Shown: positions 9,896 to 19,212 of the stretch, piece by piece
Numbering within the stretch: the first letter of the stretch is position 1
How the letters are laid out: each line of letters opens with the position of its first letter
Source of the DNA: Ectothiorhodospira marina
GTDB taxonomy: Bacteria > Pseudomonadota > Gammaproteobacteria > Ectothiorhodospirales > Ectothiorhodospiraceae
Assembly: GCF_900109495.1 (NCBI RefSeq)
Contig: NZ_FOAA01000017.1
Coordinates: 1 to 64,000 of the forward strand
Direction: 5' to 3'
Length of the DNA stretch: 64,000 nucleotides
Notes under the pieces: model-generated
Databases searched by the model: none
Seen by the model: the letters and a program-made list of their open reading frames with translations, nothing else
What the model was told of the DNA's origin: nothing
Translations under genes and position numbers: made by a program

Positions 9896-10438
9896 ATGAC
9901 AAGACCACACGCATATCGCCCCGGCATTCCGGTCCTTTTTCTTTTGCTGATCATGCTGTTGATGATGATGGCTCCGGTGCATGCGGATCCAAGTCAATCA
10001 CGCACGGCCCTGCATCTTTGCGACGATGACCGTCAGCATCTGCTCGGTCACATGCGGGAGTTTCTGGAGATCTCCAACGGTATTCTCGCCTCCGCACTGG
10101 AGGATGATCATGAGCGCATCGCCACCCTGGCCGAGGATTTCCGCCCCACCTCTGCCATGCTGGAACGCATGAAGTTGCTGGCGCAAGCCTATGAGGAAGA
10201 GGGTCGGCCGCATCGGACAAACCAGCGGGAGCTGAGGCGCTTCGAGCGCATGGCGGCCAATCTGTCTCCGGATTTCGTGGAAATGTACCGGGCCATGCGC
10301 CTGGGATTCGACGACATTGCCGAGCAATCCCGGCAGGGTGCGCCCAGCCAGGAGATCATGCATCGTCTGGTGAATGTGCAGAACGTGTGCATCGCCTGTC
10401 ATCGGCAGTTTGAATTCCTGCCCATGGAGTGCCACTAA
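9896..10438 (+). CDS. exported cytochrome c'-like protein
   Basis: A 180-residue protein with a strong N-terminal signal (VLFLLLIMLLMMMAPVHA), a mostly helical body and a single c-type heme site CIACH at residues 165-169, close to the C-terminus. A C-terminal CxxCH after a helical bundle is the architecture of cytochrome c'; the sequence is otherwise divergent. Heme would be attached in the periplasm. It follows the TonB receptor by 36 bases and may be co-transcribed with it. An extra CH at the very end (MECH) is odd. The function (gas binding or electron transfer) is open. Confidence 0.7.
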   Translation: MTRPHAYRPGIPVLFLLLIMLLMMMAPVHADPSQSRTALHLCDDDRQHLLGHMREFLEISNGILASALEDDHERIATLAEDFRPTSAMLERMKLLAQAYEEEGRPHRTNQRELRRFERMAANLSPDFVEMYRAMRLGFDDIAEQSRQGAPSQEIMHRLVNVQNVCIACHRQFEFLPMECH

Positions 10439-10455
10439 GCCATCCACAACCCATT

Positions 10456-10476
10456 CCCGGGCCAAGGTCCGGGTTT
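10456..10476 (+). terminator. possible weak terminator after the cytochrome gene
   Basis: CCCGG (10456-10460) pairs with CCGGG (10469-10473) around an 8-base loop and is followed by only three T. The stem is short, so this is a tentative call. Confidence 0.3.
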
Positions 10477-10540
10477 GCCAGAAATATATTAGAACTTTAT
10501 AATATACGAATATTTATTCACGCCATCCAAGGAATCCTCC

Positions 10541-11752
10541 ATGCTCAAACGCGACCTCAATGAGTCGTATCACCCCCTGTTTTTCCTGGCGGCCCTGGGG
10601 GCAGGCGGTCTGGCCGTTTCGTTCTTCATGTACCCCATGTTTCTGGTGGAACGCCCCCAACCCTCCATGGCCACCTTCAATCACCTGTGGCCCATCCTCA
10701 CCGGCCCGGTGACGCCCGCATCGGTCGGGCTGGCGGTGGTGCTGCTGGCCGTGGTCCTCCTCGCTGCCCTGCACTTCCGGCTGCTGGCCTGGAACATCCG
10801 CGAATACCGCCAGTTCCGCCGGACCCCGGCGTTCGCCCAGTTGCTCAGTAGCAACAGCGAGATCTCCCTGATGGCCATTCCGCTGACCCTGGCCATGTCC
10901 ATCAACATGATGTTCGTGCTGGGCGCCCTATTCGTGCCTAATCTGTGGTCGGTGGTGGAATACCTGTTCCCGCTGGCGCTACTGGCCTTCATGGCGGTAG
11001 GCGTGTATGCCCTGAAGATCCTGACCACCTACTTTGCCCGCGTGCTCACCGAGGGCAACGTGGATTTCTCGTCCAATAACAGTCTGTCGCCGATGATCGC
11101 CATTTTCGCCTTGGCCATGATCGCCGTGGGTCTGGCGGCACCGGCCATGATGAGCCAGACCCAGGCCACAGCCATTACCGCCCTTCTGCTATCCATGTTC
11201 TTTTTCACTGCGGCCATCCTGCTGTCGGTGATCAAGCTGGTACACGGCTTCCAGGCCATGATGGTCAAGGGCATCAATGTGGCAGCGAGCCCCAGCCTGT
11301 GGATCATCATCCCCATCCTCACCCTGCTGGGCATCACCTGGATCCGCCTGTCCTATGGCCTGCAGCAGGGGTTTGATCAGTCGGTCAACTACAGCTCGCT
11401 GTTGATCCTGGGTGCCGCCATCCTGTCCGCACAGATACTCTTCGGGCTGATCGGCTATGCGGTGATGCAGAGGCTGGGCTATTTCCGCGATTACTCGCGG
11501 GGAACTCAGGGCAATGCAGGCACCTTCACCCTGATCTGCCCTGGCGTGGCGTTTTTCGTCTTCGGCATGTTCTTCATTCACCTGGGCCTCATCAACAGCG
11601 GCGTGCTGCAAGCGGGCAGTTGGGCGCATCTTCTGGTGATGCTCCCGTTCATCGCCGTGCAACTCAAGACTCTTGAAGTGATGTGGCGCATCAAGCGCAA
11701 CATCCTTGATGTACCCGGGGATTTGAAAGCGGTGCGGACCACTGGAAGTTAA
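10541..11752 (+). CDS. multi-pass inner-membrane protein, TDT/SLAC1-like
   Basis: A 403-residue integral membrane protein with about ten hydrophobic segments and very little soluble sequence. The N-terminus (SYHPLFFLAALGAGGLAVSF) and overall spacing recall the tellurite-resistance/dicarboxylate (TDT, SLAC1) fold; from memory it also resembles a family labelled TsoY, which I could not verify. The substrate is unknown. Upstream, 10479-10520 is unusually AT-rich (ATATATTAGAACTTTATAAT) and probably holds the promoter. It converges with the next TonB receptor gene across about 58 bases containing a small CCCTT/AAGGG hairpin (11794-11807). Confidence 0.6.
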   Translation: MLKRDLNESYHPLFFLAALGAGGLAVSFFMYPMFLVERPQPSMATFNHLWPILTGPVTPASVGLAVVLLAVVLLAALHFRLLAWNIREYRQFRRTPAFAQLLSSNSEISLMAIPLTLAMSINMMFVLGALFVPNLWSVVEYLFPLALLAFMAVGVYALKILTTYFARVLTEGNVDFSSNNSLSPMIAIFALAMIAVGLAAPAMMSQTQATAITALLLSMFFFTAAILLSVIKLVHGFQAMMVKGINVAASPSLWIIIPILTLLGITWIRLSYGLQQGFDQSVNYSSLLILGAAILSAQILFGLIGYAVMQRLGYFRDYSRGTQGNAGTFTLICPGVAFFVFGMFFIHLGLINSGVLQAGSWAHLLVMLPFIAVQLKTLEVMWRIKRNILDVPGDLKAVRTTGS

Positions 11753-11810
11753 GCCCACGCCGCCCACTACAGAATCCTCAAAGAGTCAGTGACCCCTTGC
11801 GAAAGGGACA

Positions 11811-13790
11811 TCAGAATCGATAACTTGCCATCATTCTGATGTCCCTCCCCGCCTCCGGCAGAGCTTCGTCACCCCCGATGGTTGTCTGCTCGCTATATTC
11901 CTTGTCGAACAGGTTACGAACAGCCAGTGATAGGGTCAGGTCAGGTGCCTGGCGAGGATACCAACTGGCTTGTACGTGATGCAGTGTATAACCCGATCGG
12001 TCAAGATCACCGTCACTCAGACCCGCCTGTGCAATCAATGTATATCCGATATCGAGCGCCTCACTGGCCTGCCAGGCATGATCCCAAGCGAGACGATCAC
12101 CCGTATTGCTGCCAACACGTCTGATCGTGTCGACACGATCCCCCTGCTCGTCCACCAGTTTTGCCCGTGTGTATGAGAGTGTGGTTCGATAACGATGCGT
12201 GCTCCATCGGGCTTTCATTTCCCATCCCTTTGATGTGACGCGATCATCATTGTAAAAACCTGTCACTGGCTGGCCGCGGCTTCCGCCGGTTTGCACGATC
12301 AGGTTATCGATATCATTCTGGAAGTAGGTGATGGAGGCATTCAGGCGGTCATGCTGTGCCAGCACATCATTGCCCCGGTATCGCAGCCCCAGCTCGCGCT
12401 GACGTGATCGCTCTGGCGCCAGAGATTTCCCGAACCTGCGCTTGCCTGGCTCTGCGTTGAATTCGGGTTCATCCACAGCCGATGCGAACCAGCCGATAGG
12501 GATCACACCACTGCTTCGAACGGCCTCGCCATAGCCTGCAAAAGTCGACCACCCCATGCCCAGGTCCACTTCAATACCGGCATTCGGCGATATCTCGTTT
12601 CCGGTCACTTGCACGGCACCATAATCGCTCTCGTAACGATCGAGACGTGCCCCTCCGGAGAGGGTGAACCGACCAACTGCTGCGCTCTCTTGAACAAAGA
12701 TCCCGAAATGACTCACCTCGCTACGCTGACCGTCCCGCGCCCCCTGGCTGACCACCTTACCGTCTTCCCGATAATGGTCCATGCCCAGGACAAGATCATG
12801 CATCCATTGCCCCAAGGAGAATGACGAAGCATTTCTTATCTCAAGGCCCTTGCCCTGACTGATGGTTTCGGTGTTCCGGTCTTCATTGATCAGGTTCAAT
12901 TCATTACTGAATAGATTCACCCCCGTATTCAACAATGGACGATCCACCGGATCAAAGCCGTAGTTCAGAACATAGGCATCCCGCCGGTGGATCTGCTGCT
13001 CCAGTGGGGCTTCTGGATCATAGGCAAGATCACCGCGTCCCCATCGATACTCACCGCGATTCTCGCTGCGCTCTGCGCTCAAGCGCACGGAATGCGCATC
13101 TTGATCCAGCATGCTGAACTTCATGAAGTAATGGCGATCCCGACCACCGGTACCATGGATTTTACGACCATCTCCCGACTCATAGTCCCCTCGGTTCACC
13201 CCTTTAACATGCGCTAGCAGCCCACCCTGCTCTCCCAGTCGGGTATAGGCGGTCAACGCACCATGATCCGAACGGTTAGCTGAGTGATAACCGGTCCTGA
13301 CGGTGGAGCCGGTGTCCTGATCCAACTCCAGCAAATCCTGAGCATCCACCGTCTCGAAGCGGATGGCCCCACCGAGTGCGCCGGGGCCTCTATCCGCCCC
13401 CACTCCGGTGAGGACTTCCACCTGTTTGAGGAGGTCCGGATCCAGGGAACCGATCCCACCATGATGTTGAAACAGGCTTCGGCCCTGCACCGCGCCGTCG
13501 ATGGTGATATTGAGATTATTGCCATCAACCCCACGGAAATACAGGCGCTGGGCACTGCGGGCGCCGCCACCCACGGTCACTGAGGTTTGATCCTTGAATA
13601 CATCAGACACAGTGGCGGCAAGATTGCGTTGCAGCTGCTCTACGGGAACCCCCTGACCAATGACCGGGGTGGTGCCCTCCACACTGATGGGCTGCAGCTC
13701 CATGGAGGACTTTCCCCCCTCCGCCTGAGCGCCACTGGAAAAAAGCATATACACGGCAGCACTGACGGCTGCAGTCAGACGTTTATTCAT
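11811..13790 (-). CDS. TonB-dependent receptor, Fur-box associated (FrpB/heme-receptor-like)
   Basis: A receptor of about 659 residues from the ATG at 13790, with a signal peptide (LTAAVSAAVYMLFSSGAQA), plug domain (VSDVFKDQTSVTVGGGARSA, RLYFRGVDGNNL, QVEVLTGVGADRGPGALGG) and barrel ending RDIRMMASYRF. It is a clear paralogue of the receptor at 15976-18003: both have GGGxRxAQRLYxRGV and a GYGEAV...IPxGW segment. Their regulation differs: this copy has a Fur-like site and a divergent LysR gene, the other a cobalamin riboswitch. The ligand is unknown; an iron complex is likely from the Fur site. Confidence 0.9.
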   Translation of the reverse strand: MNKRLTAAVSAAVYMLFSSGAQAEGGKSSMELQPISVEGTTPVIGQGVPVEQLQRNLAATVSDVFKDQTSVTVGGGARSAQRLYFRGVDGNNLNITIDGAVQGRSLFQHHGGIGSLDPDLLKQVEVLTGVGADRGPGALGGAIRFETVDAQDLLELDQDTGSTVRTGYHSANRSDHGALTAYTRLGEQGGLLAHVKGVNRGDYESGDGRKIHGTGGRDRHYFMKFSMLDQDAHSVRLSAERSENRGEYRWGRGDLAYDPEAPLEQQIHRRDAYVLNYGFDPVDRPLLNTGVNLFSNELNLINEDRNTETISQGKGLEIRNASSFSLGQWMHDLVLGMDHYREDGKVVSQGARDGQRSEVSHFGIFVQESAAVGRFTLSGGARLDRYESDYGAVQVTGNEISPNAGIEVDLGMGWSTFAGYGEAVRSSGVIPIGWFASAVDEPEFNAEPGKRRFGKSLAPERSRQRELGLRYRGNDVLAQHDRLNASITYFQNDIDNLIVQTGGSRGQPVTGFYNDDRVTSKGWEMKARWSTHRYRTTLSYTRAKLVDEQGDRVDTIRRVGSNTGDRLAWDHAWQASEALDIGYTLIAQAGLSDGDLDRSGYTLHHVQASWYPRQAPDLTLSLAVRNLFDKEYSEQTTIGGDEALPEAGRDIRMMASYRF

Positions 13791-13823
13791 GATAACGGCC
13801 ATCATTCGATTTATAATGAAGAT

Positions 13824-13845
13824 CGAAATGATAATGATTGCGTAT
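13824..13845. promoter_or_regulatory. Fur-box-like site between receptor and LysR genes
   Basis: AATGATAATGATT at 13827-13839 keeps a perfect left half and most of the centre of the Fur consensus (13 of 18 scored positions overall). It sits in the 106-base divergent gap, about 35 bases upstream of the receptor start. Confidence 0.6.
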
Positions 13846-13896
13846 CCCATAGTCATGCGCTTACGGTGCAACACACTGTTCACAAAATGGAACACA

Positions 13897-14820
13897 ATGA
13901 GCGATTACGAAGCATTACGTGCCCTCCTGGCACTCAGGAATCACGGTCAACTAACCGCCGCCGCTCAAGCTCTGAACAGGCCCAAGTCCACGTTGAGTCG
14001 ACGGCTGGCCAGTCTTGAAGAGGAGTTGGGGTTACGACTGACGAGACAGGAAGGCGGCAAACTCAGACTGTCACCGATCGGGCACTGTTACGCCGAATAT
14101 GGCCAGAGGATATTGGATATGGCTGCCGAAGCTCGGGAGGCAGCCACCACCCTATCCAGAGGGACGAAGCACAGGCTTCGCGTCTCGGTGAGTCACGAGA
14201 TGGCCTGGGGCTGGGCAACCTGGGTACTGAATGACTTCCTCACCAGCCACCCACACTGCTCACTTGAGATTCATGCCCTGCTGCCAGGGACATCTCCCTC
14301 TCCGAGGGAAGCGGATCTCTGCCTGACCTGCAATCCCGTAGAGACACCGGAACTCACACGCAGGTATCTGGGGCGTTGGTTCAACGGGGTCTATACATCT
14401 GGTGTTCCGGAAAGGCGATGCTGTGTGCCGCATGAACCGGACCAGATCGCTCAATGCGCCTGGATCGAGTTGACAGGCGGTGACGCGGATATCAACCTGC
14501 AGCACAAGGTCTCTCAAGACATGGCCAGGGTCACGCCGCGAGCAAGACTGACGGTGAACACGATACAGACCCTGGCGGACGGGATCGCGAAAGGCTATGG
14601 CGTGGGAATCCTGCCCCGCTGGGTGGCCGAGTGTCCCCGCCATGGGGTCATGAGAGGCAGGTTGTCACGCATTCTGCCAGATTGGGAACCACGACCCACT
14701 GACCTGCATATCCTTTTCAGACCCGGATTGAAAACACCTGCGGTGGACGACCTCATTCAGCACATCACAAATCACCTGCCCTCACGCTGGCGGTTGTCAG
14801 CGACACCGGAAACTCATTGA
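13897..14820 (+). CDS. LysR-family transcriptional regulator
   Basis: A 307-residue LysR-type regulator. The N-terminal winged helix (ALLALRNHGQLTAAAQALNR, KSTLSRRLASLEEELGLRL) is followed by a periplasmic-binding-like co-inducer domain with ADGIAKGYGVGILPRW near residue 230. The ATG at 13897 gives the usual N-terminus; a longer frame from 13789 would run through the Fur-like site. Divergent orientation to the TonB receptor suggests it controls that gene, as LysR regulators commonly act on their divergent neighbour. The inducer is unknown. Confidence 0.92.
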   Translation: MSDYEALRALLALRNHGQLTAAAQALNRPKSTLSRRLASLEEELGLRLTRQEGGKLRLSPIGHCYAEYGQRILDMAAEAREAATTLSRGTKHRLRVSVSHEMAWGWATWVLNDFLTSHPHCSLEIHALLPGTSPSPREADLCLTCNPVETPELTRRYLGRWFNGVYTSGVPERRCCVPHEPDQIAQCAWIELTGGDADINLQHKVSQDMARVTPRARLTVNTIQTLADGIAKGYGVGILPRWVAECPRHGVMRGRLSRILPDWEPRPTDLHILFRPGLKTPAVDDLIQHITNHLPSRWRLSATPETH

Positions 14821-14851
14821 AAGCATTGACGGCGTGTGGAGGCGCCAGCCC

Positions 14852-15217
14852 ATGTATCTCATCGACCGCATGGTGGAAGCCCGCATTGAGGAAGCCGAGC
14901 GGCGGGGCGACTTTCAGGATCTGCCCGGTGCCGGCAAGCCACTGAACCTGGAAGACGACTCCATGGTGCCCGAGGAGCTGCGCACGGCCTATCGGCTCCT
15001 GCGTAACAGTGGTTTCATCCCGGAGGAACTGCGTTTGCGCAAGGAAATCCGTGAGGTGGAAGATCTATTGGCGACGGCTACGGATCAGTCGCTCAAGGAT
15101 CAGCATTCGAAGCGCCTACGGCTATTAATGGACCGGCTGGGGCGGGAACGGGGCATGAATCCAGCGCTGAGCGCAGATTACTTCGAGCAGGTCTGCCAGC
15201 GCCTGGAGCGGCGTTGA
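14852..15217 (+). CDS. DUF1992 (DnaJ-C28 conserved domain) protein
   Basis: A 121-residue soluble protein carrying the DUF1992 core: IDRMVEARIEEAERRGDF, DLPGAGKPL, then PEELRTAYRLLRNSGFIPEE and KEIREVEDLL. The family is widespread and named after the conserved domain of eukaryotic DNAJC28; its role is not established. GGAGG nine bases before the ATG at 14852 sets the start. It follows the LysR gene by 31 bases on the same strand. No membrane segment or signal peptide is present. Confidence 0.85.
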   Translation: MYLIDRMVEARIEEAERRGDFQDLPGAGKPLNLEDDSMVPEELRTAYRLLRNSGFIPEELRLRKEIREVEDLLATATDQSLKDQHSKRLRLLMDRLGRERGMNPALSADYFEQVCQRLERR

Positions 15218-15283
15218 CGACCACATCCAGCCGTCATCGAAAAATTTGTCGGTTGATCATTTGCGCGTCTCACAGGTGGCGGG

Positions 15284-15326
15284 CACGCTGTCCACAGATC
15301 CTGTGGATATCTTTGTGGACAGCGTG
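15284..15326. repeat. nested inverted repeat with DnaA-box-like cores
   Basis: CACGCTGTCCACA (15284-15296) is the exact reverse complement of TGTGGACAGCGTG (15314-15326), and a smaller repeat TCCACAG/CTGTGGA lies at 15291-15297 and 15301-15307. The halves contain TGTGGATAT and TGTGGACA, close to the DnaA box TGTGGATAA. No T-run follows, so a simple terminator is unlikely. A second small hairpin CTGACGG/CCGTCAG lies at 15351-15370. The remaining gap to the riboswitch shows no gene. Confidence 0.65.
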
Positions 15327-15593
15327 TCGGCAAACCCCGAAAAGCCTGGCCTGACGGGCATTGCCGTCAGATTGGTCAAAAAATCGCCACCCCAGGCTAA
15401 CTCAATAATTTATATAGATTTATTCTGAATGTCCTCCATGGGTGATTTCCCCTTGACAGAAAACCGGGCAATCGACTAAGCCCCAGCCCGCCTGTGCACA
15501 AACACACGCCGCACGGGAGTCAGTTCCAGAATCGTCACCCTTCGTCAAGTTGAATCGGCGCCAATTAACCTGATAGTCTCCGCGGTTGTTCTG

Positions 15594-15811
15594 GGTGCCT
15601 GCCGACCGTTCCGGTCTGGCAGGTTAAACGGGAAGTCCGGTTCAGCCAGCCTTGCCTGGCGAGTCCGGCACTGCCCCCGCAACGGTAGGTGGTAACGGCA
15701 GATTTTCTCATGCCACTGCGCGGCTCACGTCCTTGTTCGGGCGGGTCGCGTGGGAAGGCAATCTGCCAGAGGGCATCATCGCCCTCCAGGCCACAAGTCC
15801 GGAGACCGGCC
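15594..15811 (+). promoter_or_regulatory. cobalamin riboswitch upstream of the TonB receptor
   Basis: The leader shows the conserved elements in order: GGTGCCTG near 15594, TTAAACGGGAA near 15624, CTGCCCCCGCAACGGTA near 15671, GCCACTG near 15712, TGGGAAGGCAATCTGCC near 15751, and the B12 box AAGTCCGGAGACCGGCC at 15795-15811. This is a complete class-I cobalamin riboswitch. A CGCGCAC/GTGCGCG hairpin at 15944-15963 ends two bases before the receptor's AAGGA ribosome site and could be part of the expression platform. Known members turn expression off when cobalamin is plentiful. Confidence 0.96.
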
Positions 15812-15975
15812 CTGAACAGACCCGAACACTGCGGGGCGCTGCGGTCGGGGCCGGTCATGGATAGCCCTCCTCCTTCCCTTCTGGTTGGTGCGTCCCTCTC
15901 GTTCGGCCCGCCTTCGCTGACTCCCTGTGGTCCATCCGATCACCGCGCACGGGGTGGTGCGCGCAAGGAACGTCC

Positions 15976-18003
15976 ATGCACAAATCGAATCCCCTTGTAC
16001 TGGCCATGGTGTCCGGCACCCTGGTGTCGCCCAGCTTTGCAGGTCAGGCCAACCATCATCCATCTGCCGTTGTTGAACTGGATAGCATCGTCGTCCAGTC
16101 CCGAATCCCATCGAACCGCCGAATCACAGACGAGGACATTCGCAGGCACCAGCCCCTGGATGTGGCGGACATCTTCCGCTCCGAGGTCTCCGTGGATGTG
16201 GGCGGCGGCAGTCGCAATGCGCAGCGCCTTTATCTGCGGGGAGTGGAGGCCAGCAATCTCAATGTGAACATCGATGGCGCCCGCGAAGGCCGCAATCTCC
16301 ACCAGCATCGAGGCAGCCTCGGCGGTCTGGACCCTGATCTCATCAGGCAAGTGGAAGTGGACCCACGCCCCTCGGCCGACCAGGGTCCCGGGGCCCTGGG
16401 GGGGCGCGTGGCATTCACCACCAAGGATGCTCAGGATCTGCTCCTGCCAGACCAGCAACAGGGCGCTCGCATGAAAGCCGCGTATGCCAGCGCGGATGAG
16501 GCATGGCTGGGTTCAACCTCCCTCATGACCCGGCTGAACGAGGACTGGGGCGCCCTGGCCCATCTGCGAGCCGTGAATCGTGAGGATTACCGTATTGGCG
16601 GGGGCGAAACCATGCCCCATTCCGGTGGACAGGACCGCGACTACCTGTTGCGGCTCAGCCGACTGCCCACACAGGGTCATGAGATCCGACTGGGTGCCCA
16701 GCGCCACACATTCACCGGCGATCATCCCTATGGATCCCGGGGCAGCGACTTCGGCGACCCCCGCGAGGACCAGGCCCAGGATGAGGTGGGTCAACGCGTG
16801 AGACAGCATCGCTGGACCTTGCAACATACCTATGACGCCCCGCGGGACTGGCTGGACTGGAACGGCCACCTTTACTTAACCGACCATCAGCTGCAGAGAC
16901 TCGACAACGATACCCGAACCCGTACGCGGGAATACGGCGGCGATGCGAGGAATACCTTCCACTTTGATCACTTGGACATCCAGCACCGGCTGACCGTGGG
17001 CGTGGACTATTACCTGGAGGAAGGTCGGACGGAAGGCCCGAGCATCTCCAGTGAGTCCCGCAACCTGGGGGCATTCATCCAAAATCGCATGCACCGGGGA
17101 CGCGTGTCGCTCTCCCTGGGGGCGCGATTCGACGACTTTTCCACCGAGTTCTACCAGCAAACACTGTCGGGAAGCGCTGTTTCCCCCAACGTGAGCGCGG
17201 AAGTGGAACTCCCCGCCGGCCTGACCGCCTTTGCCGGTTATGGCGAGGCGGTGAGTGGCGCCGGGATCATTCCCGTCGGCTGGATGGCCTACATCAATGA
17301 GGACACCAACCTCAACGATGGCGAACCCTTCAAGGCAGAAAAGTCCCGTCGCCGGGAGGCGGGTCTACGATACGAAGCCCGGGATGCCCTCGCCGACCGG
17401 GATCGACTGCAACTGGAACTCACCCTGTTCGACACTCGCCTGCACAACAGCGTGGACCGGGACGACCCCTGGGGGAGCCCCTTTGCCAGCCGCCCCTTCG
17501 GCTTTGAGCCACCGTTTGTGGGGACCATCCGCAACCGGGAGGATACCCTGCGCACACGCGGTTACGAGATCCGCGGAAGCTGGGGCATCGGCCGGTACGA
17601 TACCCATGTCTCGTTCTTCAGTGCCGAAACCCTGGACGAGGATGGCAATCCCCAATCGGTATCACGACGACGGGGCGGCACCGGGGGTGATCGCTTCGTC
17701 TGGGATCATCGCTGGGCGGCCCTGGACAGCCTGACCCTGGGATACACCTTCACCTGGGTGGATGACCTCACCCAGGTGCCCGACGACGCACCACCACGTG
17801 ATGGCTACAGCCTCCACGACCTGCAGGCCCAGTGGGACCCCGGCCTGGACGAGCGCCTGACCCTGTCGCTGGTGATTCACAACCTCCTGGACACCCGATA
17901 TGCCCGGCATACCTCGCTGGCCGACACGGACGACGATGGTCGCATCCTCGTGCGGGATGAACCCGGCCGGGACATCCGGATGAGCGCCACGCTGAGATTC
18001 TGA
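15976..18003 (+). CDS. TonB-dependent receptor, cobalamin-riboswitch controlled (BtuB role)
   Basis: A 675-residue outer-membrane receptor with a signal peptide ending near PSFAGQA, a plug domain (VADIFRSEVSVDVGGGSRNA, RLYLRGVEASNLNVNIDGA, QVEVDPRPSADQGPGALGG) and a barrel ending in IRMSATLRF. AAGGA lies seven bases before the ATG. It is not close in sequence to classical BtuB and is a paralogue of the receptor at 11811-13790, but the riboswitch and the downstream ABC genes point to uptake of cobalamin, a corrinoid precursor or a cobalt chelate. The last point is inference from context. Confidence 0.9.
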   Translation: MHKSNPLVLAMVSGTLVSPSFAGQANHHPSAVVELDSIVVQSRIPSNRRITDEDIRRHQPLDVADIFRSEVSVDVGGGSRNAQRLYLRGVEASNLNVNIDGAREGRNLHQHRGSLGGLDPDLIRQVEVDPRPSADQGPGALGGRVAFTTKDAQDLLLPDQQQGARMKAAYASADEAWLGSTSLMTRLNEDWGALAHLRAVNREDYRIGGGETMPHSGGQDRDYLLRLSRLPTQGHEIRLGAQRHTFTGDHPYGSRGSDFGDPREDQAQDEVGQRVRQHRWTLQHTYDAPRDWLDWNGHLYLTDHQLQRLDNDTRTRTREYGGDARNTFHFDHLDIQHRLTVGVDYYLEEGRTEGPSISSESRNLGAFIQNRMHRGRVSLSLGARFDDFSTEFYQQTLSGSAVSPNVSAEVELPAGLTAFAGYGEAVSGAGIIPVGWMAYINEDTNLNDGEPFKAEKSRRREAGLRYEARDALADRDRLQLELTLFDTRLHNSVDRDDPWGSPFASRPFGFEPPFVGTIRNREDTLRTRGYEIRGSWGIGRYDTHVSFFSAETLDEDGNPQSVSRRRGGTGGDRFVWDHRWAALDSLTLGYTFTWVDDLTQVPDDAPPRDGYSLHDLQAQWDPGLDERLTLSLVIHNLLDTRYARHTSLADTDDDGRILVRDEPGRDIRMSATLRF

Positions 18004-18055
18004 CAAACCGGTATCCAGCCTGCGCCCGAATCCATTCAACCACGGAAAGTATTCC

Positions 18056-19207
18056 ATGCAGAACGCAATGATGACTCCATGGGCACCCATGCGCGCCCTC
18101 GCCCGGGTATCGATGCTGATGGTGATCCTGATGATCCTCGTCGGCTGTGATGCCCCCACACCCGACGCCAGGCTCGACAAGGACCAGGCCACTGTCCCCA
18201 TGCGTGAGATCCAGGACATGCTGGGCCGCCAGGTCAGCGTGCCCAGAGATGTGGGGCGCATCGCCACGGTGAACGTGGACGCCTTTCGCATGGTGGTGCA
18301 TCTGCAGGCGGACGATCGCCTGGTGGGCATTCCCGGCGACATGTTCGGCTCCCGTTTCTCCCGGGAGAAGACCATCGAGGCGCTGGCGGTGGCCGGGGTT
18401 GAAGACATCCCGCAACTGGGAGGCGGTCAGCCCGGGTCGGACATCAATCTGGAGAAGGTGGTAAGCGTCTCCCCGGATGTCTTCTTCTACTGGGCCTTCA
18501 CCCGGGGCGACTCCACCCAGGCCATGGCGGACCATGCGGATCGATTGCAGCGGCAACTGGGCGTCCCGGTGGTGGCGGTGAGCACCCTCGGCCGGGAGCG
18601 GGATCCAAAGAAGATCATGGCCGAGATCGAGCGGGCCTATGCCCTGATGGGCGTCATCCTCGACCGCGAGGCGCGTGCCGAGCAGTTGCTGGATCGCTAT
18701 CGCCAGGAAGTCTCCTCCCTGCAAGCCCGCCTCCAGGGCGAAGCCACGCCCCGTGTCTACCTGGCACACCGCACCAACCTGTTCAGCAACGTGGCCTTTT
18801 ATTATCCGCTGGAACAGTTGGGTGCCCGCAACGTCGCCTCGCAGCGACGCGGTCGAGACGGCGAAATCGCCGCCGAGCAACTGCTGCACTGGAACCCCGA
18901 GCATATCTTCCTGCACACCCCTTCCCGGACCAGCCGGGTATCCCTGGACACCGTGCTGGACGATGCCCGTCTGCAGGACGTGGCCGCCATCCGCGACGGG
19001 CAGGTGCATCGCTTCAAGGGCACCTACATGGGCTGGGATCTGGCCACCGGCCTGGTGGACCTGATCCGCATGGGCAAGATCCTGTATCCCCAGGCCCTTG
19101 AGAATCTGGATGCACAAACCCTTGGCGAGGACATCCTATGCACCTTCTACGGCAAGCCCGGGCTGTATGAATCTCTTGCCCGGCAAAGCGGCTTTGAGGA
19201 TCTGTAG
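18056..19207 (+). CDS. ABC transporter substrate-binding lipoprotein (BtuF/FecB class)
   Basis: A 383-residue protein with a lipoprotein signal peptide (SMLMVILMILVGC) whose cysteine would be lipidated, followed by a TroA/BtuF-type two-lobe binding domain: GRQVSVPRDVGRIATVN, DRLVGIPGDMFGSR and SPDVFFYWAF, with a long helical linker between lobes. This class binds vitamin B12, heme or iron-siderophores in the periplasm. It is 52 bases after the receptor and five bases before the permease, in the riboswitch operon, so a corrinoid or cobalt ligand is inferred. Confidence 0.9.
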   Translation: MQNAMMTPWAPMRALARVSMLMVILMILVGCDAPTPDARLDKDQATVPMREIQDMLGRQVSVPRDVGRIATVNVDAFRMVVHLQADDRLVGIPGDMFGSRFSREKTIEALAVAGVEDIPQLGGGQPGSDINLEKVVSVSPDVFFYWAFTRGDSTQAMADHADRLQRQLGVPVVAVSTLGRERDPKKIMAEIERAYALMGVILDREARAEQLLDRYRQEVSSLQARLQGEATPRVYLAHRTNLFSNVAFYYPLEQLGARNVASQRRGRDGEIAAEQLLHWNPEHIFLHTPSRTSRVSLDTVLDDARLQDVAAIRDGQVHRFKGTYMGWDLATGLVDLIRMGKILYPQALENLDAQTLGEDILCTFYGKPGLYESLARQSGFEDL

Positions 19208-19212
19208 CCATC

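Noticed and set aside
15218-15592. Replication origin around the DnaA-box-like palindrome
   Set aside because: No dnaA/dnaN/gidA genes, no AT-rich unwinding region and only two box-like words.
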